Below the pieces are notes generated by a model. It did not search any database. It saw only the letters and a program-made list of their open reading frames with translations, and was not told the DNA's origin. A stretch of DNA of 64,000 nt, taken from the NCBI GenBank assembly GCA_951802425.1, contig OX637796.1, forward strand, positions 4,030,001-4,094,000, written 5' to 3'. Below, piece by piece: positions 34,001 to 44,899 of this stretch (positions are counted from its first letter, which is position 1; each line of letters opens with the position of its first letter). Source of the stretch: Clavaria fumosa. Its lineage: Eukaryota; Basidiomycota; Agaricomycetes; Agaricales; Clavariaceae. The position numbers were made by a program, and so were the translations under genes.

Positions 34001-34682
34001 TGGTGCGAGAGATACCCACGGTGCCCAAGGGAGAGCCGTGGCCGTGGCCGTGGCCGTGACCATGGCCGCTGCCGTGGTGCGGTCTCGAGTTCGAGCCAGA
34101 GAGGATCTTGTGCCGCACGGGCGAGAGACGCCGTGGCGACGGGTGCGAAGGGTCCGCGGTCGGGGAGAGGGGGCTCGAGCGTGGGAAGGGCACAGCTGTT
34201 TGGGGTGGCGACGCACGCGCGCCGGTGCCGGTGGAGCCAGTGCCAGTGCTGATGGAGAGCCCGAAAGCGGCGTGCCTCGGCTTGAACCTGAGTGGGGGCG
34301 GAAGGGCCCCACCGTCTTGGCGCTCGCGCTCGTCGTCGTTGTTGTCCTCGCTGGTGTTGTTACGTGTGTACTCGTCGTCGTCGTCGTCCGAGCAGGGGGT
34401 AGTGCTGCTATCCCCGTCGTCATCGTCGTCGTCCTCCTCCCCGTCGTCGTCGTCGTCGTCATCGTCTGCGTGTCTCCTGAGACGGAATATGGGGTACGTC
34501 CCGGTGGCGGGCGGGGCCCCGGATGGGGGCTTGTGAGCACGTTTTGGGAGGGAGCCCATGCTTACGAAGGTACCGCGGCCGCGCTCGTGTGAGAAGGTAG
34601 GGGTGGCGAGGCGAGGACGCGTCGGTGCTACCGTCGTCGTCGTCGTCGTCGTTATTGGTGGTGGTGGTGGTGAGTAAGGCAT
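31081..34682 (-). CDS. Protein phosphatase 1 regulatory subunit with CBM21 domain (Gac1/glycogen-targeting type)
   Basis: Minus strand, two exons. Exon 1 starts at ATG 34,682 (MPYSPPPPP) and runs to about 32,900; exon 2 starts at ~32,529 (acceptor GCTAG just before CTATGATGACG) and ends at TGA 31,081. The exact donor is ambiguous because several phase-1 G|GTGCGG sites repeat in tandem near 32,880-32,920. Near residue ~309 lies KNVHF, an RVxF-type PP1-docking motif followed by an acidic AEKDG. A CBM21 carbohydrate-binding domain covers ~430-575 (VLVRNVAFEKRVAVRFTLDDW, WDRFAF, LWLAVRYVA, EWWDNNGGANYRVRF). Known relatives target PP1 to glycogen and activate glycogen synthase. Oddities are poly-Asp runs near residues 75-110, a Gly-His repeat near ~205, and a Thr/Ala/Pro-rich second exon ending with an ETLYNAFVQQWCFAQ segment. 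Confidence 0.75.
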
Positions 34683-37600
34683 CTGGGTTGACGCGATGAT
34701 GGGTGAGAAGTGGAGTGAGGTGTTAGTGACGTCAGGGATGAAAGATGAGGATGATGGAGAGTGGAGTGGAGAAATGAGGAGAAAAGAGGAGAAGATGAGA
34801 AGAGAGAGAGAGAGAGACGACGACCCAAGCCAGAGTTAGAACAGCGACGAGAGAAAGAAGAAAGAGAAAGAAAGAAAGAGCGACGAACGAAATGCTTTTG
34901 AAATAAGTTAGAAAAAAAATAGTTTTTTATTAGAAAAGATATATATATTATATAATATTAGTTCTTTGATGATCCCCGATCTCAGATCTCAGATCTCTCA
35001 CACTTCCCTCTCTCTCTTCTCTTTCCCTACCCACTTCTTACCTCTCACGATAATATTTTCTGTACTGCTTCACTTTCGTTGTCAACTTTCCATTTTAAGT
35101 AAAGTACCGGCATATCCCGCGGCAACGTTACACTTACTCTCTTACTCTCAGGAACAAGCATCGCCATACCACTCTCACACCTTTAAAATAATAAAATTTC
35201 ATACTCAAATTAGAAACGTCGACTCCTGTATGGTGTGTGTATGCTATCTCTCCACCGACCGACTTACAAGACAAGCGCGCGTCGGGGCAATGTCTAAGGA
35301 AAGAAAAGAAAACCCCGCAGTCTCGCACACTGCATATGGTATTGGGAAACGGAGATTGGAGAATGGGAAATGGATGTCCATCCACATTCACATGGTATAT
35401 ACGCATGGAGCGTCTCATCATCCCTCTCGGCCGAGACCTCGCTTGTCTCGTCTAAGTTCGACTCCTCCTATCTTCACAGCCTATCATCGTGGCGCCATAT
35501 TGCGCACTAGTTTACTCTTCTACTCTGTTCCATATCGCGTTATCTCCTTCCTTCCTTCCCCTCTCCCCAACAGAATTCCTTTTCTTGCTCATTCGTAAGA
35601 GATAGCCCCGTCGTAATAGTGTCCCCCCCCCCCCAATCGTCGCCCTGCCGACTATCGGTCTCAGTTCTCAGTCGCGTATCACTTCAAACATTCATAATAC
35701 GTCCATCTTCCACCTTATCTGTACGTCAAGGGAAAAGAGGAAGAGAAGAAAAAGGGGGCTGGGAACGGAGTTGGTTATCATCCACACCCACACCCACACC
35801 CACACCCTCTCGCTTACAGTTCTCTATCTCTCATTCCCCGTGAGCTTAGTCTAGAGCTACGCCCGTGTCCCACGTTCGCGAAAATTTTTCAATCGAAAGA
35901 AGGGGCGCCAGTTTATTAATAAATAAATGAAAACAAAAGGGACCCGCGTACTTCCTTTCCCAGAGCGAGAAGACCTGCCGTAAGCCCGCGCGTGCGGCGA
36001 TGGCGATGGCCTCTGCACATGGTCAGTGGGTCACGCACCCCCTCCGACATCTACAGAATGACGCGCCTATGAAGTCATTATGGGAAAGAGAATTGGAACT
36101 GGAGGGGACGCCAGTGATAAGGAGTCGAGGTGGGGTTGGTCGGCGTCTCTCGTGCAACGTGTGTGTGTGTCTTGTGTGTCGTATCGTGTTCATGTACGTT
36201 GATTCCTCAGAATGTTAGGGTTATGGAGCGGGGGTGACAACAAAAATGAATGGAGGAAAAGAAACTAATCGTCGTTGGTTATCGGATAAGGCAGTTGTAA
36301 ATGCACCACAAATGGAGAAGGCGATCAAACGGGACCGGTGATGCCACCCTACCACCCTTAAACGAACGTAACGATCAGGTCAGGTCCCTGCGACGAGGCT
36401 GATGCGCTGATGGTCAAGCGTGTAAAAAAAAAAAAAAACGAAGAAAAACACAAGTGTGGGTGCCCCATTTTGGGAGGAGCGATAAGATCGTCGATGATGA
36501 GAGAGAGATGATCAGGGTTGTCGCTGTTCTGTCCCGTCTCGTCGTGGTTGGCCTGTGGCCCGTGCACGGCCCGGGGTCGCATCACAGTCGCTGGCGCTGG
36601 GAACGTTGGCGGCACCCAGGATATAATACAAAACGTGGGTGTTCGTCGAAGTGGGGTGCGTGCACGTGCCTGTTCTCCGCGCCCGTGCTTGCGCTGACCC
36701 GTGGTAGTGGCCATGCCATGTCGACGCGGTGTCTGCTGGGGGGTAGGAACTCAGTCGCAGTGCCCACTCCCTCTTCACCGTACAGACAGCACAGACAACC
36801 GTCCACGTCCCCAGTCCCCAAGTGCCAAGCGCCGAGCCGCTGGGTCACCGCCGCCGCCATTATCGCCAAACCGCCATCCATTATCGCAGCCGTCCATCGT
36901 CATCCTCGTCGTCATCGCCCTCGTCACGCTCACACCACCACCCCCGCGTTATCATCATCGGCCGTCGTTATCGCGTTATCATCTTCATCACCGCAACCAG
37001 TCAGCGCGTGTGTAGCTTAGCTATCATCATCACCATCACCACCAGCCCCGTTCCCGTTCCCGTTCCCGTTCCCGTCCCGCCCTGTTATCTTCCCCCTCAT
37101 CCCGTGTTTGCTGGACAGGGCAAGCGACGATCTTGGCAAGCGACGATCTTGGCAAGCGACGATCATAGCAAGGTCTGCCCCCCCCCCCCCCCGCGGTGCG
37201 CAAACACGTTATCGTAAACTAGAAACGAAAACGAAAACGAAACGAAACGAACGATAGATAACGCGATCCTCCACATCCTCCCCTCCCCCCCGACGTGTGG
37301 TCGGAGCCGCACGGGCTAAGGCAGACCAGAAGTCGGCGTCACGTTTGCATGCCTCCTCTGTCCTGCCTTGCCCTGCCCTGCCCTGCCCTTCGCGTGCAAG
37401 ATCCGTAGACACGCGTGCCCCGGCGGACGGGGGGCGGGCGGGCGCCACGGCGGCAGCGCCCCACCAAAAACGGAACACAGACATCACGACGGTCTGCCAC
37501 GCCTCGCGCCCTCAGCGCTCATGGCCAGTGACCGCCATCAGACGCACGCACCAACAACAACAACAAAAAAAAAGAAAAGAAAACGCACACACACTGTGAC

Positions 37601-38640
37601 ACACACACCACACACCGCAACCCTCCCACTGCCCGACTTCCTCCTTGGGGGCACAGTAACGCACACGCACACGCACACGCACACGCACCCGCGTCCTGTG
37701 TGTGTGTGTGTGTTGTATGTGGGGTCTGTGTGCGTTCGCAACGAAGATCCATAGACCCGGCGAACGGGCCAGTGCGGCGGGGGGGGGGCGGCGGCGCCCC
37801 ACCAGAAACGGAACACAGACATCACGACGGTTTGCCACGCCTCGCGCCCTCAGCTCTCATGGCCAGTGACCGCCATCAGACGCACGCACCAACAACAACC
37901 AAAAAAACCGCACACACACACCGCAACCCTCCACTGCCCGACTTCCTCCTGGGGGCACAGTACGCACACGCACCCGCACCCGCACCCGCACCCGCGTCCT
38001 GTGCGTGTGCGTGTGTTGTGTGTGTTGTGTGGGTGGGTCTGTGTGCCTTCGCAACCACAAAAAACAAACGTAACACGACAAGCATACGCGCCTCTCCTCG
38101 GCCGACTGACTCGGGACACACGTCCAGCGCTAAGCCCCCAGCCCCCAGCCCCCAGCCCCCAGCCCCCCAGCTCCAGCCCACAACCAGCAAGTCGCGGCGA
38201 TGCCCCCAGCCAAGACCCAAGGCCGAGCCAAAGAGGGGGGGGAGTGCATCGCCAACACGCCCCGAACCAAGCCACGGGGGCAAGTCTCCCTCCCTCCCTC
38301 CCCCCGGCCGCTTGGCCATGTGGCGCGTAGCACCGCACCACACCGCACCACACCCCACTGCCGCAGCGGGCCCCAGGCCCCCAGCCCAAGGAAAGGCCAG
38401 TCGTGTGTGGGTGCGTCGTCGCTTCGGGGGAGGGGGGAGGGGGGGTTCGCGATCCCCTCCTGCTGTGCACGGACAGGGACGGGCAGTGGCAACAAGCGCC
38501 CCGACGGACAGCGTCCCCCCAACACGAAAAAAAAAAAAACGCCCAAAGTGTCGGTGTATGGCCATGCTCGAAATACACGCCCGGCCCAAAAAAAAAAAAA
38601 AAAAAAAAAAGAGGATAATTCCAAGGGGAAGCAAATCATA
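34683..38640. other. Gene-poor, low-complexity stretch
   Basis: The first ~330 bp upstream of the PP1-subunit ATG (34,683-34,960) are purine-rich with an (AG)n tract near 34,802 and an AT-rich patch (TATATATATTATATAA) at ~34,940; they are probably its promoter and leader. The rest shows only simple sequence: CACACC repeats at ~35,787, poly-A at ~36,424, (CCGTTC)n at ~37,045, a 16-bp unit repeated three times at 37,120-37,167, CA/GT tracts and poly-A at ~38,588. No open frame has a recognisable family or coding composition. Confidence 0.5.
37441..38060. repeat. 338-bp tandem duplication
   Basis: The words CGGAACACAGACATCACGAC, CTCATGGCCAGTGACCGCC, ACGCACGCACCAACAACAAC and CTGCCCGACTTCCTCCT all recur in the same order 338 bp apart (first at 37,471, again at 37,809). 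Units are about 37,441-37,778 and 37,779-38,060 and differ mostly in CA/GT tract length. Confidence 0.8.
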
Positions 38641-38829
38641 ATCATAATAATAATAATAAATTAATTAAGCGCCGTGTGGGTCTGGTCCTATACGGGTTAC
38701 TCGTGCGCCACACACACAGCCCCGAATTTCTTTGCGGAACGTTCTTTGGGAGTGCTAGTAAGCTGTTTCCGCTTCAATCCACCATGACCACTTGGGAGAT
38801 GAGTCTCTTTCTAGTAGAAAGCCTGTCGC

Positions 38830-39640
38830 TTTGCGAGCAGCATCCTGTCTTCGTTCATGCCGAATGGTTGAGACATTCACTGCTTTGTCCGAGCTTGAGA
38901 GATGCATGGCTTTGCCAGAATTTGACAGGACGTATTGTTTTGCCAGACTTTAACACATGCATTGTTTTGTCGTCCGAAAATAACATCGGGCGAAGATTTG
39001 GCTGTTTGTTCAACAGCTGCCCCGCAAGTGTTCTAGATGTGTCATCCTCTTCTTTGCCATGTTTGCTTGCAAGATACTGGAGCACTAGACCACAAGACCA
39101 CAGGTCAGCCACTATACAGGCACCTAGGCCCATGTCGATCGCCAATTTCTGGGGCCATCCACGGAGGAGTCCTGAGCCACTGATCAATCAACTCATCTGG
39201 GCCATCAACACGGACAGAAATATCGAAGTCGATTGTGTACAGATGGCTTCGGCGAGCGACAACGATGTTTCCGGGCTTGATATCAAGGATTCAAGGTGGG
39301 CAACCCCATTTTCATGAAGAAATGCAACACCATCTACCAACTGCTGAGTGAGATCAGCAACCTTGCCATGAAATTGAAAGTGGCCAAGGTTGAATCCAAG
39401 GTCGAAGGGGGGTGGCTTCAGGAATCATGATGAACATCCCGACACTGAGGCGAGTAAGGGAATCATGTGATTACAGGCTGATGTGATACAGCCGAGATAT
39501 TGGAGAAGCACGAGTTCATTGGAACGGGTATGGATCAGCTTTACAACAACGGCAGTACCGTCGGGTTGTATCACGTGTCGCATGGTAGGCGTCAACTGCA
39601 TGTACCCCATCAGCTAAAGTCTCATCAGCAAAATCATGGC
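38830..39640 (-). pseudogene. Protein kinase domain pseudogene
   Basis: Minus-strand fragments, in order: NELVLLQYLG, then LVDGVAFLHENGVAHL, a catalytic-loop piece DIKPGNIVVARR, DFDISV in place of DFG, LRTPPWMAPEIG, then ADLWSCGLVLQYLASKH and LLNKQPNLRPML. A small insertion separates VAHL from DIKPGN and shifts the frame, another shift lies after APEIG, and there is a stop after the first fragment. The glycine loop is not visible. It is a decayed relative of the atypical kinases that are numerous in Agaricomycetes. The downstream fragment on the same strand at 39,830-40,040 may be part of the same locus. Confidence 0.6.
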
Positions 39641-39670
39641 CCTGTCATACCACTTTGTGGTATAGAGAAG

Positions 39671-39800
39671 TATAAAATGGTATAAAATGGTATAAAATGG
39701 TATAACCAAGTATAAACCAGGTTATAACCAGTTTAAGTGTGGTATATACCAGGCTAGGTGTTAAAACTGGTTAAGATTGGTATGACAGTATATACCTTGT
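39671..39800. repeat. TATAAAATGG tandem repeat and TATAACC-rich stretch
   Basis: Three exact 10-bp TATAAAATGG units at 39,671-39,700, followed by degenerate TATAACCA/GGTATA words to ~39,800. No gene. Confidence 0.7.
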
Positions 39801-40368
39801 TTTACCACCCCAATTATTCTCCTGATGGCCTAGAGATGCCAAAGTATTGGTTGAGTCGCCTTCACCTCGTTCAGTGGCACCCAGCCATTCTGATCCTTGC
39901 CATTTGCCTCCAAGACATACCCTGCCTTCGTGAACACCTCGGTAACCTTGTAAATGTCATAAACGTGCTTGTCATCCTGAATACCATGACCAACATGGCC
40001 TCCTTGGTTCCCAGGATTTGTTCGGGACCGCTTTGTTCTCACAGGACACGGGCGCTTGGGCGGGAACGATTACGTAAGCGTGTCCTGGGACACGCCTCCG
40101 CCCCCTCTCTGGCCTCTCGACCTCGGACACCGTTCAGGAGGCGGGTCGTCGGTGCCCCGGGCTGAGCTCACTGCCACAGCCGCCGCTGTGACTCCCTTTT
40201 TTGGGTCTTTTCCCCCGAGTGGCACTGCTAGCAGTCCCAATCTCAAGAACCGTGCCAGAACCGTATCTCAACTTGCGGCTCAACTGGGTCATCACCAACT
40301 CGTTTGTTCATCTTGTGGCTTGTGTTAGCACAAACTAAACCTTCCCCCCCTCTAGCCCACTTCTTGCA

Positions 40369-41509
40369 ATGGTTCCCAGGCCCTCGGATGTCACCGTTGC
40401 TGGCATCTTGCACGCCAAACAGAAGGAGCTCCACTTCTGGATCAAGCAGGCGAATGCTGCAGCTGGCAGCAAGGTCCTGACTCTACAAGGCACCATCTGC
40501 ACCCTTCGCGAGAAGCTCGTGCAGTACTACGGCCTCGACCTCACCTGCATGGCCTCAAAGACCAATATCATTATTGCCAGCCTGGTCTCGATGGATCTGC
40601 AGCTTCAGCGCAAGCAGTGGGCATACCTACGGACCCTGGGGAGGGAATGGGAGGCGAGAGCAGCTGCGGGACGGCCTTTCATGCTGTTGGACACCGATTG
40701 TGAGTCCTGTCTCCGCCTGGCTCATCCTGTGCTTGCTTCTCACCTCCGACAGGCCAGGGCGCTGATGGGTCCATGCCCCTCCCTCCCTCCAGTCCATCCC
40801 ATCCAAACAGCATGCCCCCACCTTCTAGCCCAACCTCTGGCAGCCACAGTGACCCAGCAACACGTGGGGCACCATTGCAGATGGCGGGAGATTGCAACCA
40901 CGAGGTGCGGTGATTTCTTTGTCGTTGCTGCTATCTTGGCTCAATCTCACATGCCATTGCCCACCTGTGCTGCTACAGGCATCACCAGATGCCATCCCTG
41001 AGGTGGCGATAGCCCCTGCCGTGCCAAGCACCCACTCCAACCCCGGGCCCGATGCCGAGTTTCTTCAAGCCTGTGCCTTGGATCTTGAGGCGCTACAGCG
41101 GGCAAAAGATCTTCAGGCCGTGGTTGCCCAGGTTGAGTCAGGTGAGGTGAGCCGAGTCCGCCAGCTCTACGGACCATGGAAGGGCAGGAAGGCCAACCTG
41201 GCCTGGGCAAAAATGAAGGTCACAGTGACCCAGCGTGAGCGTGTCTACGAGCAGCTGGCTGGGGAATTCAGCGGTGACAAGGAGCAGTTCTTTGACTTTT
41301 TCACAGTTGATCAGACCTCAATGAGGTCCTATCGGAAGATTGCGCAGGCAATCCCCTGGATGCAGAAGGACCTCAAGGTAGAACAGATCAATCAAAAGTA
41401 TTTTGACCCAGCAGGGCTGTTTTCACCCAGCATCTGACATGCATGCTGGGCAGGAAAGAACAACTGGGAGATCTGGAGGGCCCTCGGGATGGAGTGGTAT
41501 GATAAGTAG
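40369..41509 (+). pseudogene. Three-exon protein gene, transposon-associated, one in-frame stop
   Basis: Exons 40369..40699, 40753..40904 and 40979..41509 join in phase across introns of 53 and 74 nt (donors GTGAGT and GTGCGG; acceptors GACAG and TACAG) to 338 codons. The N-terminal part (VAGILHAKQKELHFWIKQAN, LREKLVQYYGLDL) resembles a SAP-like DNA-binding helix pair. A Ser/Pro linker is encoded by exon 2. The C-terminal part has LYGPWKGRKANLAWAKMK, FFDFFTVDQTSM and a terminal NNWEIWRALGMEWYD. A single TGA (41,435-41,437) interrupts the frame; the codon may once have been CGA. It ends 6 bp from the convergent tyrosine-recombinase remnant, which suggests the two form one mobile unit. I know similar proteins as uncharacterised repeats in Agaricomycetes; no function is assigned. 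Confidence 0.6.
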
Positions 41510-41514
41510 CCTAC

Positions 41515-43244
41515 TTAACAATGCTGCCGTTTACTGTGATTGCAGTCGTAATCTACCATATGCTCGTGGTTGTCATTGGGTGAATAGAAATAGCAGAACA
41601 TAGTCACTGCCTCCAGCTGCATCCAGCCTCCCCAGCCAGCAACCATGTCAATGCTCCACCCATTGTCTCTGATGCGGTGCTGACATCCTCCACGATGGAA
41701 TGAATGCGTACCATACAATGACCATGACTTGTAACTGAGATTCTGGAGGTCTCGGCTCAGTGAACGGCTCATGATGCTCGTTGTCTGTATCAAATCAGTT
41801 GTTTGGAACAGTACATGGGACCTGATGTGCACTTACCACTGCTTGCTCTGTTAAGACAGCACCAGAGGCATGTACTTGCAGGAACAGTGGACCAGTAGGG
41901 TGCACATTTTCTCCATAGAGCATAGCAAGGAGTATCAGTGCCCGGACTGGACATATCAGTGGATCCAAATCATTGGCATGCAGCCTCCAAGTATGCAGGA
42001 TCCCAGTTTGAGCTGTTTTCCAAGTCTTGAGTTGGACTTCAAAGTATGCACCTGCAAAAGGGACATGAGAATTTGTCTTCTCTTTCCATATTCCTAACTT
42101 TAGATTCACAATTGCCCGGTATCATATTAATGCTCTCAAACTCAAGGGTAACTACCTCATCAATTCGAAGCATCATAAGCCAGGCAAGGAGGTAAATAGT
42201 CTATGTATATCAAAGTTGTCCTCTGAGAACAACGCATCAATGTGGGTGCTCACATATCAGACTGCACCCCACTGTGTTTCTCCTACAGATAGGCCTTGTT
42301 TGACACAAAGGCTGTAGAGCCGGTGCATGTCATCCAAGGAGAGGGCTCAAGCTGAGCTTGACACCTCACCAGCCTTTGCCTTCATTTTCTCAAGGCCAGT
42401 CATGAACTCCGAGACAACCCGGGACCGTGTGGGCAAGCCATGGCTGAGCCTGGCATCAGCCATTGAATGCAGAAGAGGTATGGGATGCACCAGGTCCCAT
42501 CCTTGTCCACCTGCCAATCTGTAATGCTCTCACTTGGCCAAACATTATGGTACCAGAGTGTGAGGGCTGCATGGGTTGAGACGGCAGTTGCGTACTAGGG
42601 ATTGCAAGGTTAGCCTTGGGGTCATGGTCTCTCAGGGTGCACAAGTACGCACTCGTCTTCCCTCATACCCCTCCTCCTTGCTGCCGCACTTTTGGGTGAT
42701 ATAACGGCAGATGTCATACGGTGTCTGGCTGGTGACCACCTTTGGGTCCCAAGCCCGTTTGCTCTGCTGGTGAAAATCAATGTAGGCCTTGATAATTCTT
42801 CATGATAATGATCAGACGAAGCTTGAACTGAAGCCGAGATGGGCAGGGCTTACCTGTAGTGGTTGGCCCGTGTTCTCACAGCAATACTGCCACAAGTAAT
42901 GTGGGCCGCATAGACCTCAAGCTCATCGCATGCCACCTGCTCCGGGAAGTCATCCATGGTCTCCGAGAGGAGGAGGTCAAGGTCAAGGGAGTCAAACTCC
43001 TCGAGCTCAAGTTGCAGCATCTCCTTTGAGATCTAAGCCATGCCGTTGTCCTCAGTGAGTGCTGGCAGGCAAAATTTGGCAGTGAATAGATGCTCACCTT
43101 GGGCTCAGTGACCTCACTCTCAATGTCATTTGTGCTGGTACCCACCCCCACTCCAGCAACACCACCTGGGCTGAGGTTGGAGTCAGGGACTGTGCAGCCA
43201 CCGCAAATGGGGGGCGGAGGGGTGCGGGCTTCAATGATATCCAT
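41515..43244 (-). pseudogene. Tyrosine recombinase (Crypton/phage-integrase-like) pseudogene
   Basis: Minus-strand fragments in order: EEFDSLDLDLLLSETMDDF, IIKAYIDFHQQSKRAWDP, GLPTRSRVVSEFMTGLEK, ALSLDDMHRLYSLC, AYFEVQLKTWKTAQTGILHT, DPLICPVRALILLAMLYGENV, LYGTHSFHRGGCQ, WGGWMQLEAVTMF and YFYSPNDNHE. The last pieces resemble the catalytic core of a tyrosine recombinase: an HxxR-like motif (here HSFH, Arg replaced), the GGW segment, and a terminal Tyr-containing helix. Several stops and frameshifts, and probable introns near 42,800-42,860, break it. Family members cut and rejoin DNA through a tyrosine intermediate. This copy is dead. Confidence 0.65.
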
Positions 43245-43899
43245 TCACGCAGGCTTGGGCAGGTGTCAGCTTGATGTGGTTGCGCAGGCAGGTCACAATG
43301 GACAGCAAGCAAGAGGGGGATGGGAGCCTGTGGATGCGGAATTTAGTGCGCTCTTGTATGGGACAAACTGAAACAAACTGACTCAGTGGCGAGCAGCAGT
43401 CAGCATTACAAGTAAGTATTGTGATCGGGACAGGGTCTGTTGGTTCAGACGAGAGCGCCGCTGCCATTGTAGACAGAGTGAGGCAGTGGCAGCTGGGAGC
43501 GGCGGGGACATGACACAACAGGAAGTCAACAGGCAGACACGTGAGAGAGCATGACACATGACACACCTTGTTGATCGTGTCCCGGGGCTGCCAACTAGGC
43601 TGAACAGCATGGGACATGCACAGACATGCACCAAGGTCAGAAATGCCCAGGTCTGGGCATGTCCCAGGCGCACCAAAGGCGCAACTGATTGCTTGGGACA
43701 TGCCAGCATTCCAGAGCGTGAGCATGGTGGCCAGGCGCGTGCCCTCGGGTAACCATGGACCTTAGCTTCGTAGTCAGCCATGCAAGGAGGCCAAGAAAGA
43801 AGCAAAGCAATATGGCTCACACACCTTGGTTCGCTTGCATCCAGCAGACCAAGTGGAAGAGGCCAGTGACAGGGCTGCACTGCACATCAGCAAGAACAC

Positions 43900-44870
43900 T
43901 GATACAGGGTGCGCAGGCTTCGAGGGGGGCCCCCTGCACTCACATCATCATCATGTCCCCGCACCGAGCAACTTTGCAGCGTCGACAATATGCGCTGATG
44001 GCATGCATGTCACAGTGCACAAATAGCTGTGGAGTATGTGTAGAACATTTGACTATCAGGGGAGACACCAGTGAGAAGCCACATGTGATGAGCAATGCTT
44101 TGATCAGCCAGTTCAATGGCTTCTGACCTGGCTAATACTGGCTCAAGGCAGACCCTTTGTGAGAGCACTGCAAACACATGGTCTGTGTTCTGGTTATCGA
44201 ATGCCCATCCATTGGTGAGCTTTAGTTTGGCTGTCTCAAGCACACCATCTTTCTCTCAAGGGTATAGTGCAAACCACCTAAAGCATGGTGATGAGCAACC
44301 TCTGCTGAGAGAGTGAAAACAGCATACAATGGTCACCCAAACTGGCAAAGATGCTCAAGGCCTTGCAATGCACCCATAGTGACATGCTTGGGTGCCTCAC
44401 TATTTGTTATCGCATTCTGGTCAAAGCCAAGGGCAAAATATGGTGTCAACAGGTGCTTCAATTCATCCTTGAGTTGCAGGGAGTGACCTTCATCTCCATG
44501 AATAGTGAATATACTTTACTATCTTAAATGAGTCCTTGTTCATAGGAGCAAAATAAGTGACCCTTGATTTTGTTGCCATGAAGATGTACCACATCGCCAT
44601 CACTTCATCTTGATTGCTCAATAAATGTAGCAAGATCCAGAACTGCATGTCAAGCTTGTTGGCCTCCTCAAAATATGTCAGGCAAAGGTGTGGTTAATTG
44701 CTGTCAAATGTGGCAAGAAATTCTGTCAAGGCCTCTGTGGTGCCTTTGGCATGTAGGTTGTAGAGCACCCTGGCAGTTGTTTCAATGTCTATCCCTGGTG
44801 CATCAGGGGCTTCTTCCTGCCTGCAAGGGCTTGTTATGGTTCTGGTACTGGGTGCAGTCAGAAATGAGTC
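43900..44870 (-). pseudogene. Unidentified decayed ORF, probably transposon-derived
   Basis: Minus-strand pieces GDEGHSLQLKDELKHLLTPYF, APKHVTMGALQGLEHLCQFG, LTNGWAFDNQNTDHVFAVLS and EAIELADQSIAHHMWLLTGV are protein-like but interrupted by stops and frame changes. I cannot name the family. Context (between the recombinase remnant and more decayed repeats) suggests mobile-element origin. Confidence 0.3.
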
Positions 44871-44899
44871 ACTGAGAGTCAGGATGACTCAGACAGGTC

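Noticed and set aside
35000..38640. Several open frames of 100-300 codons
   Set aside because: They run through CA/GT, poly-A and other simple tracts and through the 338-bp duplication; none looks like protein.
43231..43880. Two Cys/Leu-rich open frames on the minus strand
   Set aside because: They may be the upstream part of the recombinase remnant, but no conserved segment could be matched; left unannotated.
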